Of a stretch of DNA of 64,000 nucleotides, positions 23,604 to 34,517 are shown piece after piece. The stretch covers positions 1,178,001 to 1,242,000 of the forward strand of contig BLAL01000068.1 in NCBI GenBank assembly GCA_015698045.1. The letters are read 5' to 3'. Every line of letters starts with the position of its first letter. Positions within the stretch are counted from its first letter, which is position 1. The stretch is from Rhizophagus clarus. Taxonomy: Eukaryota > Glomeromycota > Glomeromycetes > Glomerales > Glomeraceae. A model generated the notes under the pieces. It had not been told where the DNA came from and searched no databases. It saw only the letters and a program-made list of their open reading frames with translations. Position numbers and translations under genes: made by a program.

Positions 23604-26365
23604 ATGTCGGAAACAAATAATGAAGCTCCTTCTCTCCCTAAGGACATCGACACTTATCTCAGGAAATTAGAAGAGAATAAAGTGCCTGTTCCTGACATTG
23701 ATTTTACAGTTCATGAAATGGATGATGGTAGCAAGGTTTCAACCTTGGATCGGTTTTGTAAAGGTTCGTGTATAGTTTTTATAATTTAATTAATAAGAGG
23801 TTTAAAAGTTCAATCAATAACAAGATCCTCGTAGAGACGATTAATTGAGGGGCTTAACACGCGAGACGTTTTCTTGCCTTATAACTGTGAAGTGACGCTT
23901 GATATTACACCTCTTTCAGAACTTCATGAACTAAACACGTTTAGATTTAATAAGTTTAGAAATTCTCATCAATATAATATCTTTGTTTATAAAATCAGAC
24001 GTTCAGGCACCCGCTGTTCATATACCTACACCTGATGATTTCTTTTCAAAGGAGGACCCAGAAAAACCAGATATCGCGTTTTTAAAGAATCATTTCATTC
24101 GTGAGGGAAGAATTTCAGAAGAACATGCTTTATACATTATTACTAAGGGTACTGAAATATTAAAACAAGAACCAAATCTATTGGAAGTTGATGCTCCTAT
24201 AACAGGTATTTTTTGTTAATATATAAAGACAAACAAACATTAAGTATATTGATCTTTATTTATTATTTAAAAGTATGTGGTGATATCCACGGACAGTATT
24301 ATGATTTAATGAAATTGTTTGAAGTGGGCGGTAATCCTGCAGAAACTCGCTACCTCTTTCTCGGTGATTATGTTGACAGGGGCTATTTCTCCATTGAAGT
24401 ATGTTCCTTTGTATTATACATTTTATATCATGAGTCATTTTTATTTATTCATTTTCAATTTTCTTTCATGTAGTGTGTTCTTTATTTGTGGTCTTTAAAA
24501 ATATGGTACCCTAATACATTATTTTTATTACGTGGTAATCACGAATGTCGTCATCTTACGGACTATTTCACGTTTAAGTTGGAATGTAAGTTTCAGTTTT
24601 TTTATTTTATATTAACGAACGCGTTAAAGTCTAACTAATATATCTTCAATAGGCAAGCATAAATATTCTGAAAAAGTATATGATGCTTGTATGGACTCTT
24701 TCTGCGCACTTCCACTTGCCGCAATAATGAATAAACAATTCTTATGCATTCATGGTGGTTTGTCACCTGAATTGAATACTTTGGACGATTTGCGTAATGT
24801 ATGTAAATGTTTTCATTTTTTTGAAGATATCTTTTGTCTAATATTTTTTGTTCAAAAGATTAATCGATTCAGAGAACCTCCAACGCATGGTTTAATGTGT
24901 GATTTATTATGGGCTGATCCTTTAGAAGAATTTGGGCAGGAAAAGACAAATGAATGTTTTGTACATAACCACGTTCGAGGATGTTCGTATTTTTTCAGGT
25001 AAACTGAATGTTATGTCTGTTTCGTTAAATTTCAACTTTATTAGGATTGTAATAATTTCTTCAAATATAGTTATCACGCGGCCTGTAACTTTTTGGAAAA
25101 AAATGGATTATTATCTATTATTCGTGCACATGAAGCTCAAGATGCTGGGTAAGTGTTATTCGATCAATATAGAATAATAAAAACCATAACTCAGCTATAT
25201 AATTTACGGCATTAATAGTTATCGAATGTATCGAAAGACAAAAACAACCGGCTTTCCTTCAGTAATGACAATCTTTTCTGCTCCTAATTATTTGGACGTA
25301 TATAACAACAAAGGTCGGTTTAAGTAAATTTCTTACTCCTTACGATTAAATTTAAACTTATTAAATGTTTATTTAGCTGCCGTATTGAAGTACGAAAATA
25401 ATGTCATGAACATTCGTCAGTTCAATTGTACACCTCATCCTTACTGGTTACCCAATTTTATGGACGTATTTACTTGGTCTCTCCCTTTTGTTGGCGAAAA
25501 AAGTATGTATATGTCATATATTGCATAACGTATTTAGGAGATAATTTTATCGTATAACAACTTTTCTCTTATATCTTTTCACTTAGTTACGGATATGCTT
25601 CTTGTAATCTTAAATATTTGTAGCAAGGAAGAATTAGAGGATGATGAACTTTTATCATCGGGAACTAAATCACCAGGTACACTAGGAAGAATTGAATTAT
25701 TAAATAGATGTATAATTAATAATTAATAATTTGTATATGGCACTAATACAAAGAAAAGTATTTTTACATAATATGATATTATAAGTAATTTATATAATTT
25801 GTTTTTCAGAAACACCAACGGATGGTTCGGAAAGGCGTCAAGTAATCAAAAATAAGATTTTGGCGATTGGTAAAATGGCTAGAGTATTCTCCGTCCTTAG
25901 GTACTTTATTATGAAATTAATTTTTTTAGCTTGAATATTTTTGATCAGTTGTTCAAATTTAACAGGGAAGAGTCAGAACGTGTTATGGAGTTAAAGAATG
26001 TAACGGGTACTGGTAAATTACCATACGGCACTCTGGCTTTGGGTGCTGAAGGAATCAAAAAAGGTATTATTAACAATTAAATGAAATTATGAATGTTTAT
26101 ATAAAAAAATTCATTTTAGACTTTGCTTCATATAACAGCCATCACTTCATTCGAAGAAGCGCGTCGATCAGATATTGAAAATGAACGAATGCCACCAACT
26201 CGACAAGAAGCCGACGCAGTAGAACATGCAAAAACCAAAAAGGCAATTGATGCCGCTATTGAAGAAGCAAATCAAGATCAAGGATTGGCAGAAGTTGCAG
26301 AGGTCTTTGTTAAAGAAGATGAAAAAAGAAGAAGTTTAAAAGAAGCTGCAGTTATTGCTAGCTAG
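23604..26365 (+). CDS. CNA1: Calcineurin catalytic subunit A (PP2B Ser/Thr phosphatase)
   Basis: Thirteen exons: 23604-23763, 23999-24205, 24274-24398, 24474-24585, 24653-24798, 24859-24998, 25071-25148, 25219-25313, 25377-25502, 25587-25676, 25810-25900, 25966-26063, 26139-26365. They encode 564 aa with all phases closing. It is the Ca2+/calmodulin-activated phosphatase acting on Crz1/NFAT-type factors. Metal-site motifs are present: GDIHGQ (125-130), GDYVDRG (153-159), RGNHE (184-188) and IHGG (233-236), plus the YLDVYNNK region. PP2B-specific parts follow: the calcineurin-B-binding helix ([15 protein letters not shown]), the calmodulin-binding segment [20 protein letters not shown] (about 434-453) and the autoinhibitory [16 protein letters not shown] (491 onward). 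The C-terminal tail is acidic and Ala/Glu-rich. Intron 1 (235 bp) has an unusual GTTCGT donor. Confidence 0.96.
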
Positions 26366-26928
26366 TGCTTGAATTACTAATAAATTATTTTGTATATTGA
26401 TACGTTTATTTATGTAACTTATTTAATAGAAGCATTCTTCACTATATAACACAAAAAGGGAAAAAAAAAAATTAACTTAAAGTAGATTAGTTTTGAACAA
26501 GATTCACAAGATATTTTACATTTATATATACATATATATTATTACTACTATTTAAATATTTTAGTTATTTTATATTTAGGATTATTTTCATATCCAAAAT
26601 GTAACTTCAAATTTTTTTGTTCAGTTTTATTACATATTTTTTATTATATAAATATCTAAAATGTAAAGAGGTAAATTTTTAGGGACCATTGATGATTGTT
26701 CTTTACGTCATTTTTTTCATTTATTAACTTTTTTGGTTTAAATTAAGTAAAGCGCCCGCATGCACCAAAGATCTACAAGGGGGGAATTGTTGCGTTTAAA
26801 TGTAACGAGCACAGAATACGCATGATCCGATGAGTTTATTATAAATAGTTTTCAAACCAGTTAAGTTTCCATTGCTTAAACCCCTTTGCCTTTTAGTACC
26901 AAATTTCTCAGTATACCTTTTTTTCATA
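26366..26928. other. Intergenic spacer
   Basis: No gene seen. It holds the calcineurin 3' UTR and the VAM7 promoter. A locally G+C-richer stretch (26750-26830, with AAAGCGCCCGCATGCACC) just upstream of VAM7 may be regulatory. An upstream near-cognate frame continues from 26872 into VAM7, but the first ATG is 26929. Confidence 0.5.
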
Positions 26929-28068
26929 ATGAGTGAAAATATTCAAAATGTATATATTCGAGATATTGAAACAAGGTTAAAACCAAAACCACATATAGTT
27001 TATAGAGTAGAAGTAAATGCAGCAGTTAGAACCTGGTCAGTTTGGAAACGGTATAGTGAATTTGATGAATTAAATGATAAACTTATAAGGCTTTTTCCCA
27101 GTAATCCACCACCATTCGAAATGCCAACTAAACATTATTTTCAGTCCACTCTTGGAAATCCAGTTTTAGTAGAAGAAAGACGTAGAGGGTTAGAAGATTA
27201 TTTGAGAGGTATACTCTTCCATAAAGATGATCGTTGGAGAGAAACTGATGAATGGAAAGAATTCTTGGCCATACCCACAGGTCGACCGCTTGACGCAGCA
27301 TCAATGTATACTTCAGAAAGTTGGCTTGACGAATATAACGAAGTGCAAGCTAAGGCCAAAGAAATTAGGTCGCTTTTAAATAAACGGGAAACTCATATTG
27401 CACATAATGAAGTACAATTGTCACATAATTATAATTTGCAAGCAAAGAAAAATTTGACATTACTTGGAACGCGTGTGACACAACTTGAAACAGGTCTTAA
27501 AGGACTTGCAGAAGGAAGTGGAAAAGATGGAAAAATTATGTCAGAGGGGGAATTGAGACGACGACATGATATGTTGACAGAACTTAAAGAAGAAAAAGAC
27601 ACTTTGACAAAACTTGTATTGGCAACAAGAACTGATATTAGTAAAGCTGCCACGCCAGCAAGTTCAATGGATCGAGCGGCTCTATTCAAACAACCTGTCA
27701 GACCATCAATGAATAAAGGAATTGTTGGAAACGGTAATAATAATGGAATTCCTTCTAAAGTAACTTCAGCGACACCATCATCGAGAAGAGTATTTGGTAA
27801 TAGCCGAGTCACTATGCCAGCAGAAACTGAACAAACTCGTGGATTGGATAATGAAGGATTAATTAAATTACAAAAACAAACTATGGAAGATCAGGACCAA
27901 CATGTCGAACAGTTTAGTGCTATATTAAGTAGGCATAAACATATTGGTTTGGCTATTGGACAAGAATTAGATTATCAAAATCAATTGTTGAATGAATTGG
28001 ATGGAGATCTGGATAGAACTTCTGATAAATTAAGACTCACCACAAGAAAGATGAATTCAATTAAATAA
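26929..28068 (+). CDS. VAM7: Vam7-like Qc-SNARE with PX domain
   Basis: A single exon of 379 aa. Residues about 4-118 form a PX domain that binds phosphatidylinositol 3-phosphate: RVEVNAAVRTWSVWKRYSEFDEL, the PPFEMP loop, then RRRGLEDYLRGIL. The middle is charged and coiled (LLNKRETHIAHNEVQ; RRRHDMLTELKEEKDTL), with a low-complexity Asn/Gly/Ser linker near residues 260-310. The last 60 residues are a Qc-SNARE motif: MEDQDQHVEQFSAILSRHKH, then GLAIGQELDYQNQLLNELDG with the zero-layer Gln, and no transmembrane anchor. This PX plus SNARE layout without a membrane span is that of Vam7, which acts in vacuolar (HOPS-dependent) fusion. Lacking introns is unusual next to its multi-exon neighbours. 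Confidence 0.92.
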   Translation: MSENIQNVYIRDIETRLKPKPHIVYRVEVNAAVRTWSVWKRYSEFDELNDKLIRLFPSNPPPFEMPTKHYFQSTLGNPVLVEERRRGLEDYLRGILFHKDDRWRETDEWKEFLAIPTGRPLDAASMYTSESWLDEYNEVQAKAKEIRSLLNKRETHIAHNEVQLSHNYNLQAKKNLTLLGTRVTQLETGLKGLAEGSGKDGKIMSEGELRRRHDMLTELKEEKDTLTKLVLATRTDISKAATPASSMDRAALFKQPVRPSMNKGIVGNGNNNGIPSKVTSATPSSRRVFGNSRVTMPAETEQTRGLDNEGLIKLQKQTMEDQDQHVEQFSAILSRHKHIGLAIGQELDYQNQLLNELDGDLDRTSDKLRLTTRKMNSIK

Positions 28069-28477
28069 ATTTTTACTTATAAAAAAGAGATTTGAAATAG
28101 AAATCTTTTTTTTTTTACTTATTTTCAATTAAATTATTTATAGATTTTAAACCATTTTTTGTAAAAACTTACATCCTCATCATTTTTTTATCTGCTTGTT
28201 AGAATTCTATGTCTTAGAGTAGATTTGATGAAATAAAAATTATTTGAAATAATTTTATTTTTATTACATAAAACCATATATATCCGGGTTCTTTCATGTA
28301 TAACTACTAATTTACCTGCACATTTATCAATCATCAATCAGTTTATTCATATGATTATACGCCATTGTTTTATTTGTGTAACAAAAAATCTAGAGCATAT
28401 CGGACCTTTCGGATATCTCCTATTTGTTAGCATATATATACATTTTTTTTCCGAGAATCTCATCTTATTATCTAAAT
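28069..28477. other. Intergenic spacer
   Basis: VAM7 3' UTR and promoter of the F-box gene; no ORF or motif beyond poly-A/T tracts is supported. Confidence 0.5.
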
Positions 28478-29941
28478 ATGCAAAACGAAGTAGAAAATGT
28501 ATTGTCTAGTTTTAAAAGTTTAGATAGGGAGAAACGTAAAGTCTTGTGAGTACTTAATAAAAATTATTAGGGAATTATTGTTTTTCTTTAAAGTCTTATG
28601 TGTAAAGAAAATTAGCCCTGATATCTTGTAGTTTATTGTCTCTCGTTGAGGAATGTGATCCACACGAAATTTTTACCTTACAACAAATCTTAGAATCGAA
28701 AGGTTTTGGAAAGTTCGATATTATCGGAGCTTTACCACCTGAGCTTGCAGTAAAAATATTCGCATTTCTTAACGTTAAAGACTTATGTACCTGTCGTGAG
28801 GTAATTTTGTTACTTCTATATTTTATATGTCTTTAAAAATATTTTTATTTATAATGTGATAATATAATCTATTCAACTTAAGGTTTGTAAAACATGGGTG
28901 AATATTACTAATGAATCCACAATATGGAGGTTAAAATGTTTAGAATTTTTGTACGTAAACCAAGGCATAACGGTAGTACAGAATTTGGATATTCCTAAAG
29001 AAGGATGGAAAAAAATGTACCAAAAACAATATCGAAGAGAAATAAATTGGAACAATGGAAAAGTTCAAACGATAAAGTTTCTTAAAGGTCATGAGGAACG
29101 TGTGACAGATGCAAAATTAAAAGAAAACATTTTGGTAACAGGATCAGCGGATAGAACAGTACGAATTTGGAATATCAAGACTAGGGAATGTATTCATACA
29201 TTGTGCGGAAATTCTTTTAGCTGTGTGGATTTCTTGATTGAAGATAAAATTGTAGCTGCTTCAACATTTTTTCGATCATCTTTCATTTGGAATATGGAAA
29301 CTGGTGAATTGTTAAGAGAATTGAGAGGACATGTTAGTGCTGTAAGATGTATTAGCTTATCTAGATCATATGTTGCATCATGTGCATTTGATGGAAGCCT
29401 AATCGTCTGGAATTGGAAAACGGGAGAAAAAATAACAACAATACTAGCAGAAGCAACAGCAATTCAAATATTTGATAATACAATTTTGTCTCATAATAGT
29501 TCAAATATTAAATCATTTGATATACTAAGTGGAAATTGTATTTTTTCAACTTCTTTTAATGAAGGACAATTAGGATGGAATTATGTCCAAAATTATCTTT
29601 TATCAAAAGGCGCAGAAGAATCGACGGATGAATTTCCTGGTCGGATAATATTATCGCTAAATATATTAGATACGTTAAGAAATTATTCAAATTCTCTTCA
29701 TAATTTTGATACCAGAAGAGGAAGAATGGTATGCGTTAATAACCAAGAGTCTTCTGATATTTTACAATTGATTTTACTTGATGATGCAAGTAGACCCAAA
29801 AATATAGTATATCCTGAAGGATCATCTAGAGATATTCTTAAAAAAGAAATCTTCAGAACTATGAATATAGGTCATCGACATATAATAATCGGTTGTTTAA
29901 GTGGAACAATTGCTATTTTAGATTTTGAGGAAGAATCATAG
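28478..29941 (+). CDS. F-box and WD40-repeat protein (SCF substrate adaptor)
   Basis: Three exons, 28478-28545, 28632-28800 and 28883-29941, encode 431 aa. An F-box occupies about residues 54-102 (GALPPELAVKIFAFLNVKDL, then REVCKTWVNIT...WRLKCLEF). At least three clear WD40 blades follow from about residue 125 (FLKGHEERVTDAKL..ILVTGSADRTVRIWN; CVDFL...SSFIWNMETGELLREL; RGHVSAVRCISLS..YVASCAFDGSLIVWN), with weaker blades to the C-terminus. The architecture is that of SCF ubiquitin-ligase adaptors: the F-box binds Skp1 and the propeller binds a phosphodegron. I cannot assign it to Cdc4, Met30 or Pop1 orthologues; the second half of the propeller is divergent. Its stop is only 25 bp from the SWI5 stop on the other strand. 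Confidence 0.88.
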
Positions 29942-29966
29942 AAAAGCTATTGTTTATTTTGTATTT

Positions 29967-30763
29967 TTAATCATTTAGTTCAACTTCAAATTTTTTATAC
30001 ATTTCTTTTGTTGTTGTGCCTTCAATTTCAGCACATTTACCAAGCAACATTTGTCCTATATCTTTTATTTCGTTATATTCGTGTAATTGTCGGTAATGAT
30101 CACTCAATATCTTTTGTACATCCGAATTACTTCTATTAAAGAAGTAATTTAATATATTAAAAAGTTTATACAATTATTAAAAAATCAAATTTATATGCAT
30201 ACTGCAGTTTTTTTTTCAAATCTATTTCAACATTATTCAATTCAAGAAGTTGATTTTTAAGCGATTGAATCTGAGAGTTAAGGTCATCCAATTTAGAACT
30301 TGTTTGTAAACATGATCCTTCTGGAAAATTACTCTGTTTTGTTAACACGAAAGTTTGGTTAATAAAATTAACAGTCAAATAAAATATAATTATACATAAA
30401 CTACATTTACTCTTAAAGTTGGCGCCGACACTTTATGCTCCTCACTTTTGATTTTGTTAATATATAAAGTTACGGTATCTAATGGTATATCCAACGAAAG
30501 CCCATTTGTTTCAATCTTGTGTTCTAGTCTTTAACAAGGAAAAAAGAAAAGAAAAAAGAAGTCGGCTTTAAACCTTTCATTTTTATAAAGTATTCACATA
30601 ATACACACATGAAATCTTCAGCGACCAGTTCTTGAAGAATTCTAAAAATATAACTATTTCCAAACATTTGACTATTAAGTTCATAAAATGAAACCGGTCG
30701 CGCATTCTCTACTTCCTTTATATATCTTAAAGCCTTTTCTTTCCATTCTTTTGTATCATTCAT
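29967..30763 (-). CDS. SWI5: Swi5/Sae3 homologous-recombination mediator with N-terminal extension
   Basis: Four exons, 30609-30763, 30411-30528, 30203-30333 and 29967-30132, encode 189 aa. The C-terminal ~85 residues are the Swi5 family core: a coiled coil (KLDDLNSQIQSLKNQLLELNNVEIDLKKKLQ), then the diagnostic LHEYNEIKDIGQMLLGK, AEIEGTTTKEMYKKFEV and a terminal LND. Swi5 with its Sfr1/Mei5 partner stabilises Rad51 and Dmc1 filaments. The ~90 N-terminal residues (exons 1-2) are unknown; they contain a helical WKEKALRYIKEVENARPVSFYEL segment. The exon-exon phases are consistent with one gene, but two separate transcripts remain possible: an ATG at 30378 could start a core-only protein. Convergent with the F-box gene. 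Confidence 0.82.
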
Positions 30764-31314
30764 ATTATTTTTCTTTTTTATTTAATTAACAGTTAACTGA
30801 TCAAATGGTTTTATTATACGCGTTACAACTCGCAAATCATTTAAACATACTATACTATAATTGGATCATTTGGATTTATGAACGGTTTTGATTACCCAAA
30901 CTTTCCGAACTAGGAAATTTTTTAAATTAGAAAAACCGAATCATTACAAAAAAAAAGTGTCAAATGTCAAATTCCGAGTTAGGAAATTAATAAAATTTTA
31001 AAATAATCAAAAACTGCAAAAAAGGCTATTCGTGCAACCATGTGTAAATAATGCCGATCTGCAATCTATTTTATTACCAAATGGTTTATTATTGTATTAA
31101 ACCATAGATTTTACCGGTAATTCTGAACGCAACTTTCTTGTATAAAAGACGACCAACTATGAGCTGAATAGCCCAAATGAAAACTGCAATCCATAATGTC
31201 ATAACGTCTTCGAATGTTGGTTCTGAATTCGTAGGGGAATCATCTAAAATTTATACTAGATCAGATTTCGGTAGTTTAATATATAAAAGTGCAACAGAAG
31301 GATATTTGATTATT
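30764..31314. other. Intergenic spacer
   Basis: Promoter of SWI5 and 3' flank of the next minus-strand gene. A TATAAAA (31141-31147) precedes a 71-codon plus-strand frame (31177-31392) that I do not accept as a gene. No RNA gene seen. Confidence 0.45.
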
Positions 31315-31877
31315 TTATGTACCCATTTCGACAAAAATTTCCATGAATTCTTCTCGATCCTTATCGAACACTACGTTCAAATATTCTTTTAATGGATCTC
31401 TATAATCTAATTCTATTTTGTAAGCTTCCACCGTTGCTGCGACTAGATTCTGAAAATTATTGTCTTTGGAGATGGAGATGGAATCTCTTCGAGATGTATT
31501 TCTGAAATAAGAATAAAATCGTTTAACGTTAACAAGCTCTTTTTGAATGTGACCAGCGTATGCAATGTATGTTTCATCATTTGTGAATTGGAAAATGGGA
31601 CAATGATGTTTTTGATTATTCGGAAGGTGAAGAATTGCTAATCGATCGGTTGGAGTTACCAAGGTCATAAGCTGGTTTTGAGTGGTATAAGGTTCAAGTC
31701 TTTTCCCCACGTAAGAGAGGCAACGAGCAACTAAAAGATAAAAAATAAAAATATTTCTTTAATCAATATCTTACATGTTACGTTTATAAATTTTAACTAC
31801 TTACCATGAAGACAAAGAAAACGGTAGCACTTGCGTGCAGAATTATGAAGTTCATGAGCGAAATGACTTTCTTCCAT
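31315..31877 (-). CDS. Hypothetical protein, 162 aa, two exons
   Basis: Exons 31805-31877 and 31315-31730 are joined across a 74-bp intron (GTAAGT...TTTTAG); the phase closes. The protein starts MEESHFAHELHNSARKCYRFLCLHG and continues with a dense mixed alpha/beta composition (RLAILHLPN, FQFTNDETYIAYAGHIQKEL, RFYSYFRN, ATVEAYKIELDYRDPLKEYL). It has no signal peptide, membrane span or low-complexity stretch, and codon use resembles its neighbours, so it looks real. I do not recognise a family. It lies tail-on to a 551-bp spacer before SWI5. Confidence 0.7.
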
Positions 31878-32419
31878 TTTTTTTTTTTTATAAAAAAAAA
31901 AAAATAAACGCGTTGAAAATATTTTTTTTTTATTATATTTTATTTTGTTAAGCAAATGATTCTTGAAAACGTGGGAACAATAACGATAATTTTTTTTTTT
32001 CAAGTTTCAATTTCCTGTTAAACTTTTTATCATTGAAACATCTATGTAATATTTATACATATTTATGCTATATTTATACTATTGATAGTTGATACTATTG
32101 ATATCCAAAAGTGTGATACAAATTTTGACAAAATTGTCTATTGTTTCTTGCTTTAAAATATAATAAACATATTGTGAACATTACTATAAATATATGCCAT
32201 CTAACTGTCTTTAGTTATGCTGATCCAAATTAAATTTTATTCGCACTAGCATTTAGCTCATTTAGCACCCAAACATTGAATTTGATTATGTAATTAAAAT
32301 ATCTTATACTTCATATACTCGACGCGTCATTCATTTACGCGTCATTTGTTTTAAGACGTAGTGGCGAGTTTTTCACTTCTCCACATTATTGAATACATTA
32401 AATTTTATAGAATTTTCAA
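31878..32419. other. Intergenic spacer (divergent promoters)
   Basis: This lies between the unknown minus-strand gene and the CENP-P-like gene. ACGCGTCATT occurs twice close together (32322-32331 and 32337-32346, with the common core ACGCGTCATT). That ACGCGT is the MCB cell-cycle box of fungi, and its position 75-100 bp upstream of a kinetochore gene is suggestive. Function is inferred. Confidence 0.5.
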
Positions 32420-33982
32420 ATGAATAAACACCCTTTGAAGGAAAAAGCAGATTCTATGGCTGCGAAATTATCAATGATAACAAAAGAGTTGGTATGTTTT
32501 TGTTTTATATGCTTTACATAAGATGTCCAAATCCAGTTAATATAATATTTGTTTTCGCTTTCCCAAAGTCTACTATGCCTTCTTCGAAAGATTCTTTTGA
32601 TAAATTGGTTGAAGAACAACAGCTCATGATGATTATGGAAGATGAAATAAATAATTCACAAAAGGAAAAATATAACTTGTTGTTTCAAATGCGTAAAACT
32701 AAAATTGAGATCGAAGAATTAAAAAGAAACATAGAGACTTGTCAAGAAAATGGACCTTCTTTAATATCCAATCAAGATACATTAATGTATCCTGATAGTG
32801 TTTAGTTAAATACGGATTGCATAACATCATTAATTCTTACATTCAAATTGTTTTTTTTTTAAAGCGACAAGTTACTTAGTATAAATGACCAATCTCTCTT
32901 AATGTCCGTTGGTACATCCCTGCAAGTTGAACAACAATATGGAACTGATAACAATGATAATAGTCTTCGAGCAAAGAATGTAAGTCTTAACTGTCTACGT
33001 CAAATATATGAAGCACGTTTGATTAGTTTACAGTAAAACCTTACTTTTAGATTGAACGATTAGTAAGTTTTACAAAAATCAATTTTTTAAAAGTCAATAA
33101 TAACTTAACCGCAACTGATGGAGGTAGGTAACTGCATTAATCGATATATTTAAAGTTTGAGAAGGGTTTAATTTTTTTTTTTTTATTCGCCCAGATCGAA
33201 TACGTTATTATAATTATACAGGGAATTCTTATGATATCAACTTTTGTATTGAATTTGAAGTAAATGAAACTAATCTGGTTATCAGAAGACTTAAAATCAA
33301 ATTAGATTCTGGTGTAAAGCAGGAAATGGGAAAATTTATTGAAAAGTGAGATAATTTATTAATAATTCATTGAATTAATTATTAACAATCATTAACACTT
33401 TTATAATAGTGTTGAACGAGATAGAAATCTGCTGATTTTTTTCAAAGGGTTTATTGATTATGCGCGATTGAATCATCAACGCAAACTATTATTTGATTTT
33501 TTGAAGAGGAGATATCCTACTTTGACTTTGCCGAGCTTTCATACACATAATACTTTTACTCGGGATCTTTCATGTTTGTGTGTACATTCATCGTTGAGAT
33601 TTTCAGACAAAAGGTTCGAGTTGTTTCTTATGTACATTTTTTGAGATATAAAATTTTGCATTAATGGCCAATCGGTATTACTCTTAGCAAAATTGGACCA
33701 GAATTAATTTTGTCATGGAATTTAAATATTACTTCGTCTGGTCATGTTCTCCCTGATGTTGAAATGTACGCACGAATGCCGCGCCAATGTAAGTATGTAA
33801 TTTCATTTTTTTCTCAATATTGTGTCAAATCATTCATTAGATGCAATTCATTAGGGACATTATTGGACGAAAAATATGTAATTGACCAAATACCATCTAA
33901 TTTCCAAAACTTGGTCGAGATCAAAGGAATCCAATTGGCCATTGAAATGATTGTAAAAAGTTTTTTTAAAGTTTTGAGTTAG
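32420..33982 (+). CDS. CENP-P / Ctf19-like inner-kinetochore protein
   Basis: Eight exons (32420-32491, 32569-32786, 32865-32979, 33051-33123, 33195-33345, 33410-33613, 33688-33788, 33855-33982) encode 353 aa; all phases close. The first ~110 residues form a coiled coil. The rest follows the CENP-P/Ctf19 RWD layout: LVSFTKINF, RYYNYTGNSYDINFCIEFEV, then DRNLLIFFKGFIDYARLNHQ and the LKRRYPTLTLP turn. GPELILSWNLNITSSGHVLP and MPRQW follow, with a last NLVEIKGIQLAIEMIVKSFF helix. In the order and content of these blocks it parallels vertebrate CENP-P; this is my recognition from pattern, with no alignment run. CENP-P/Ctf19 belongs to the COMA/CCAN complex on centromeric chromatin. The second donor (GTATCC at 32787) was chosen because it alone keeps the frame. 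Confidence 0.78.
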
Positions 33983-34517
33983 TTTTCATATGATATGATG
34001 ATTTATCTTATTTTTGTTCGTGTGATTGTTCTTTTTAGTAAAAAGCTGAGTAATCAATTTTATGAAAAATTTCGTATCATCGTCTTGAGTTATTCTCCAT
34101 ATTACAGAATCATTTTTATTTTATATCAACTCTTTTGAACATGATCACATATAATTATATCAAAAGAAATAGTAATAAATTTATTTTCTGGATCTTTAAG
34201 AAATTTATTCAACAATATTGTTATCTATATATGTAATAATTCAAATGGGTTGTTGATCCTTTGCTATACCAGCTCAATATTGTATGTATGACACATAATG
34301 ATAAGAGAAGTTAGATGTTCAAAATAATCTGAAAAAGGATAGACGAAAATTCAATATATGCAAAAAATAGTATTTGATATTTAGAGCGTTAAATTATAAA
34401 CATTTTTACCTACGATGAAACCTGTTTGTGAACATATAGGCTATCATCGCTTATTATTTGATCATGAACCAAACGGTTGTTTAAACAGAAAAAGACCAAC
34501 TATATTCATAATGAAAT
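33983..34517. other. Intergenic spacer between convergent genes
   Basis: 3' flanks of the CENP-P-like gene and of the HAPSTR1-like gene. No ORF, RNA or repeat recognised. Confidence 0.5.

Noticed and set aside
27429-27812. 127-codon minus-strand frame
   Set aside because: Antisense shadow of VAM7, which is clearly coding on the plus strand.
31177-31392. 71-codon plus-strand frame downstream of a TATAAAA box
   Set aside because: It overlaps the 3' end of the minus-strand gene 31315-31877, has no recognisable domain, and its C-terminal part is antisense to that gene's conserved-looking tail.
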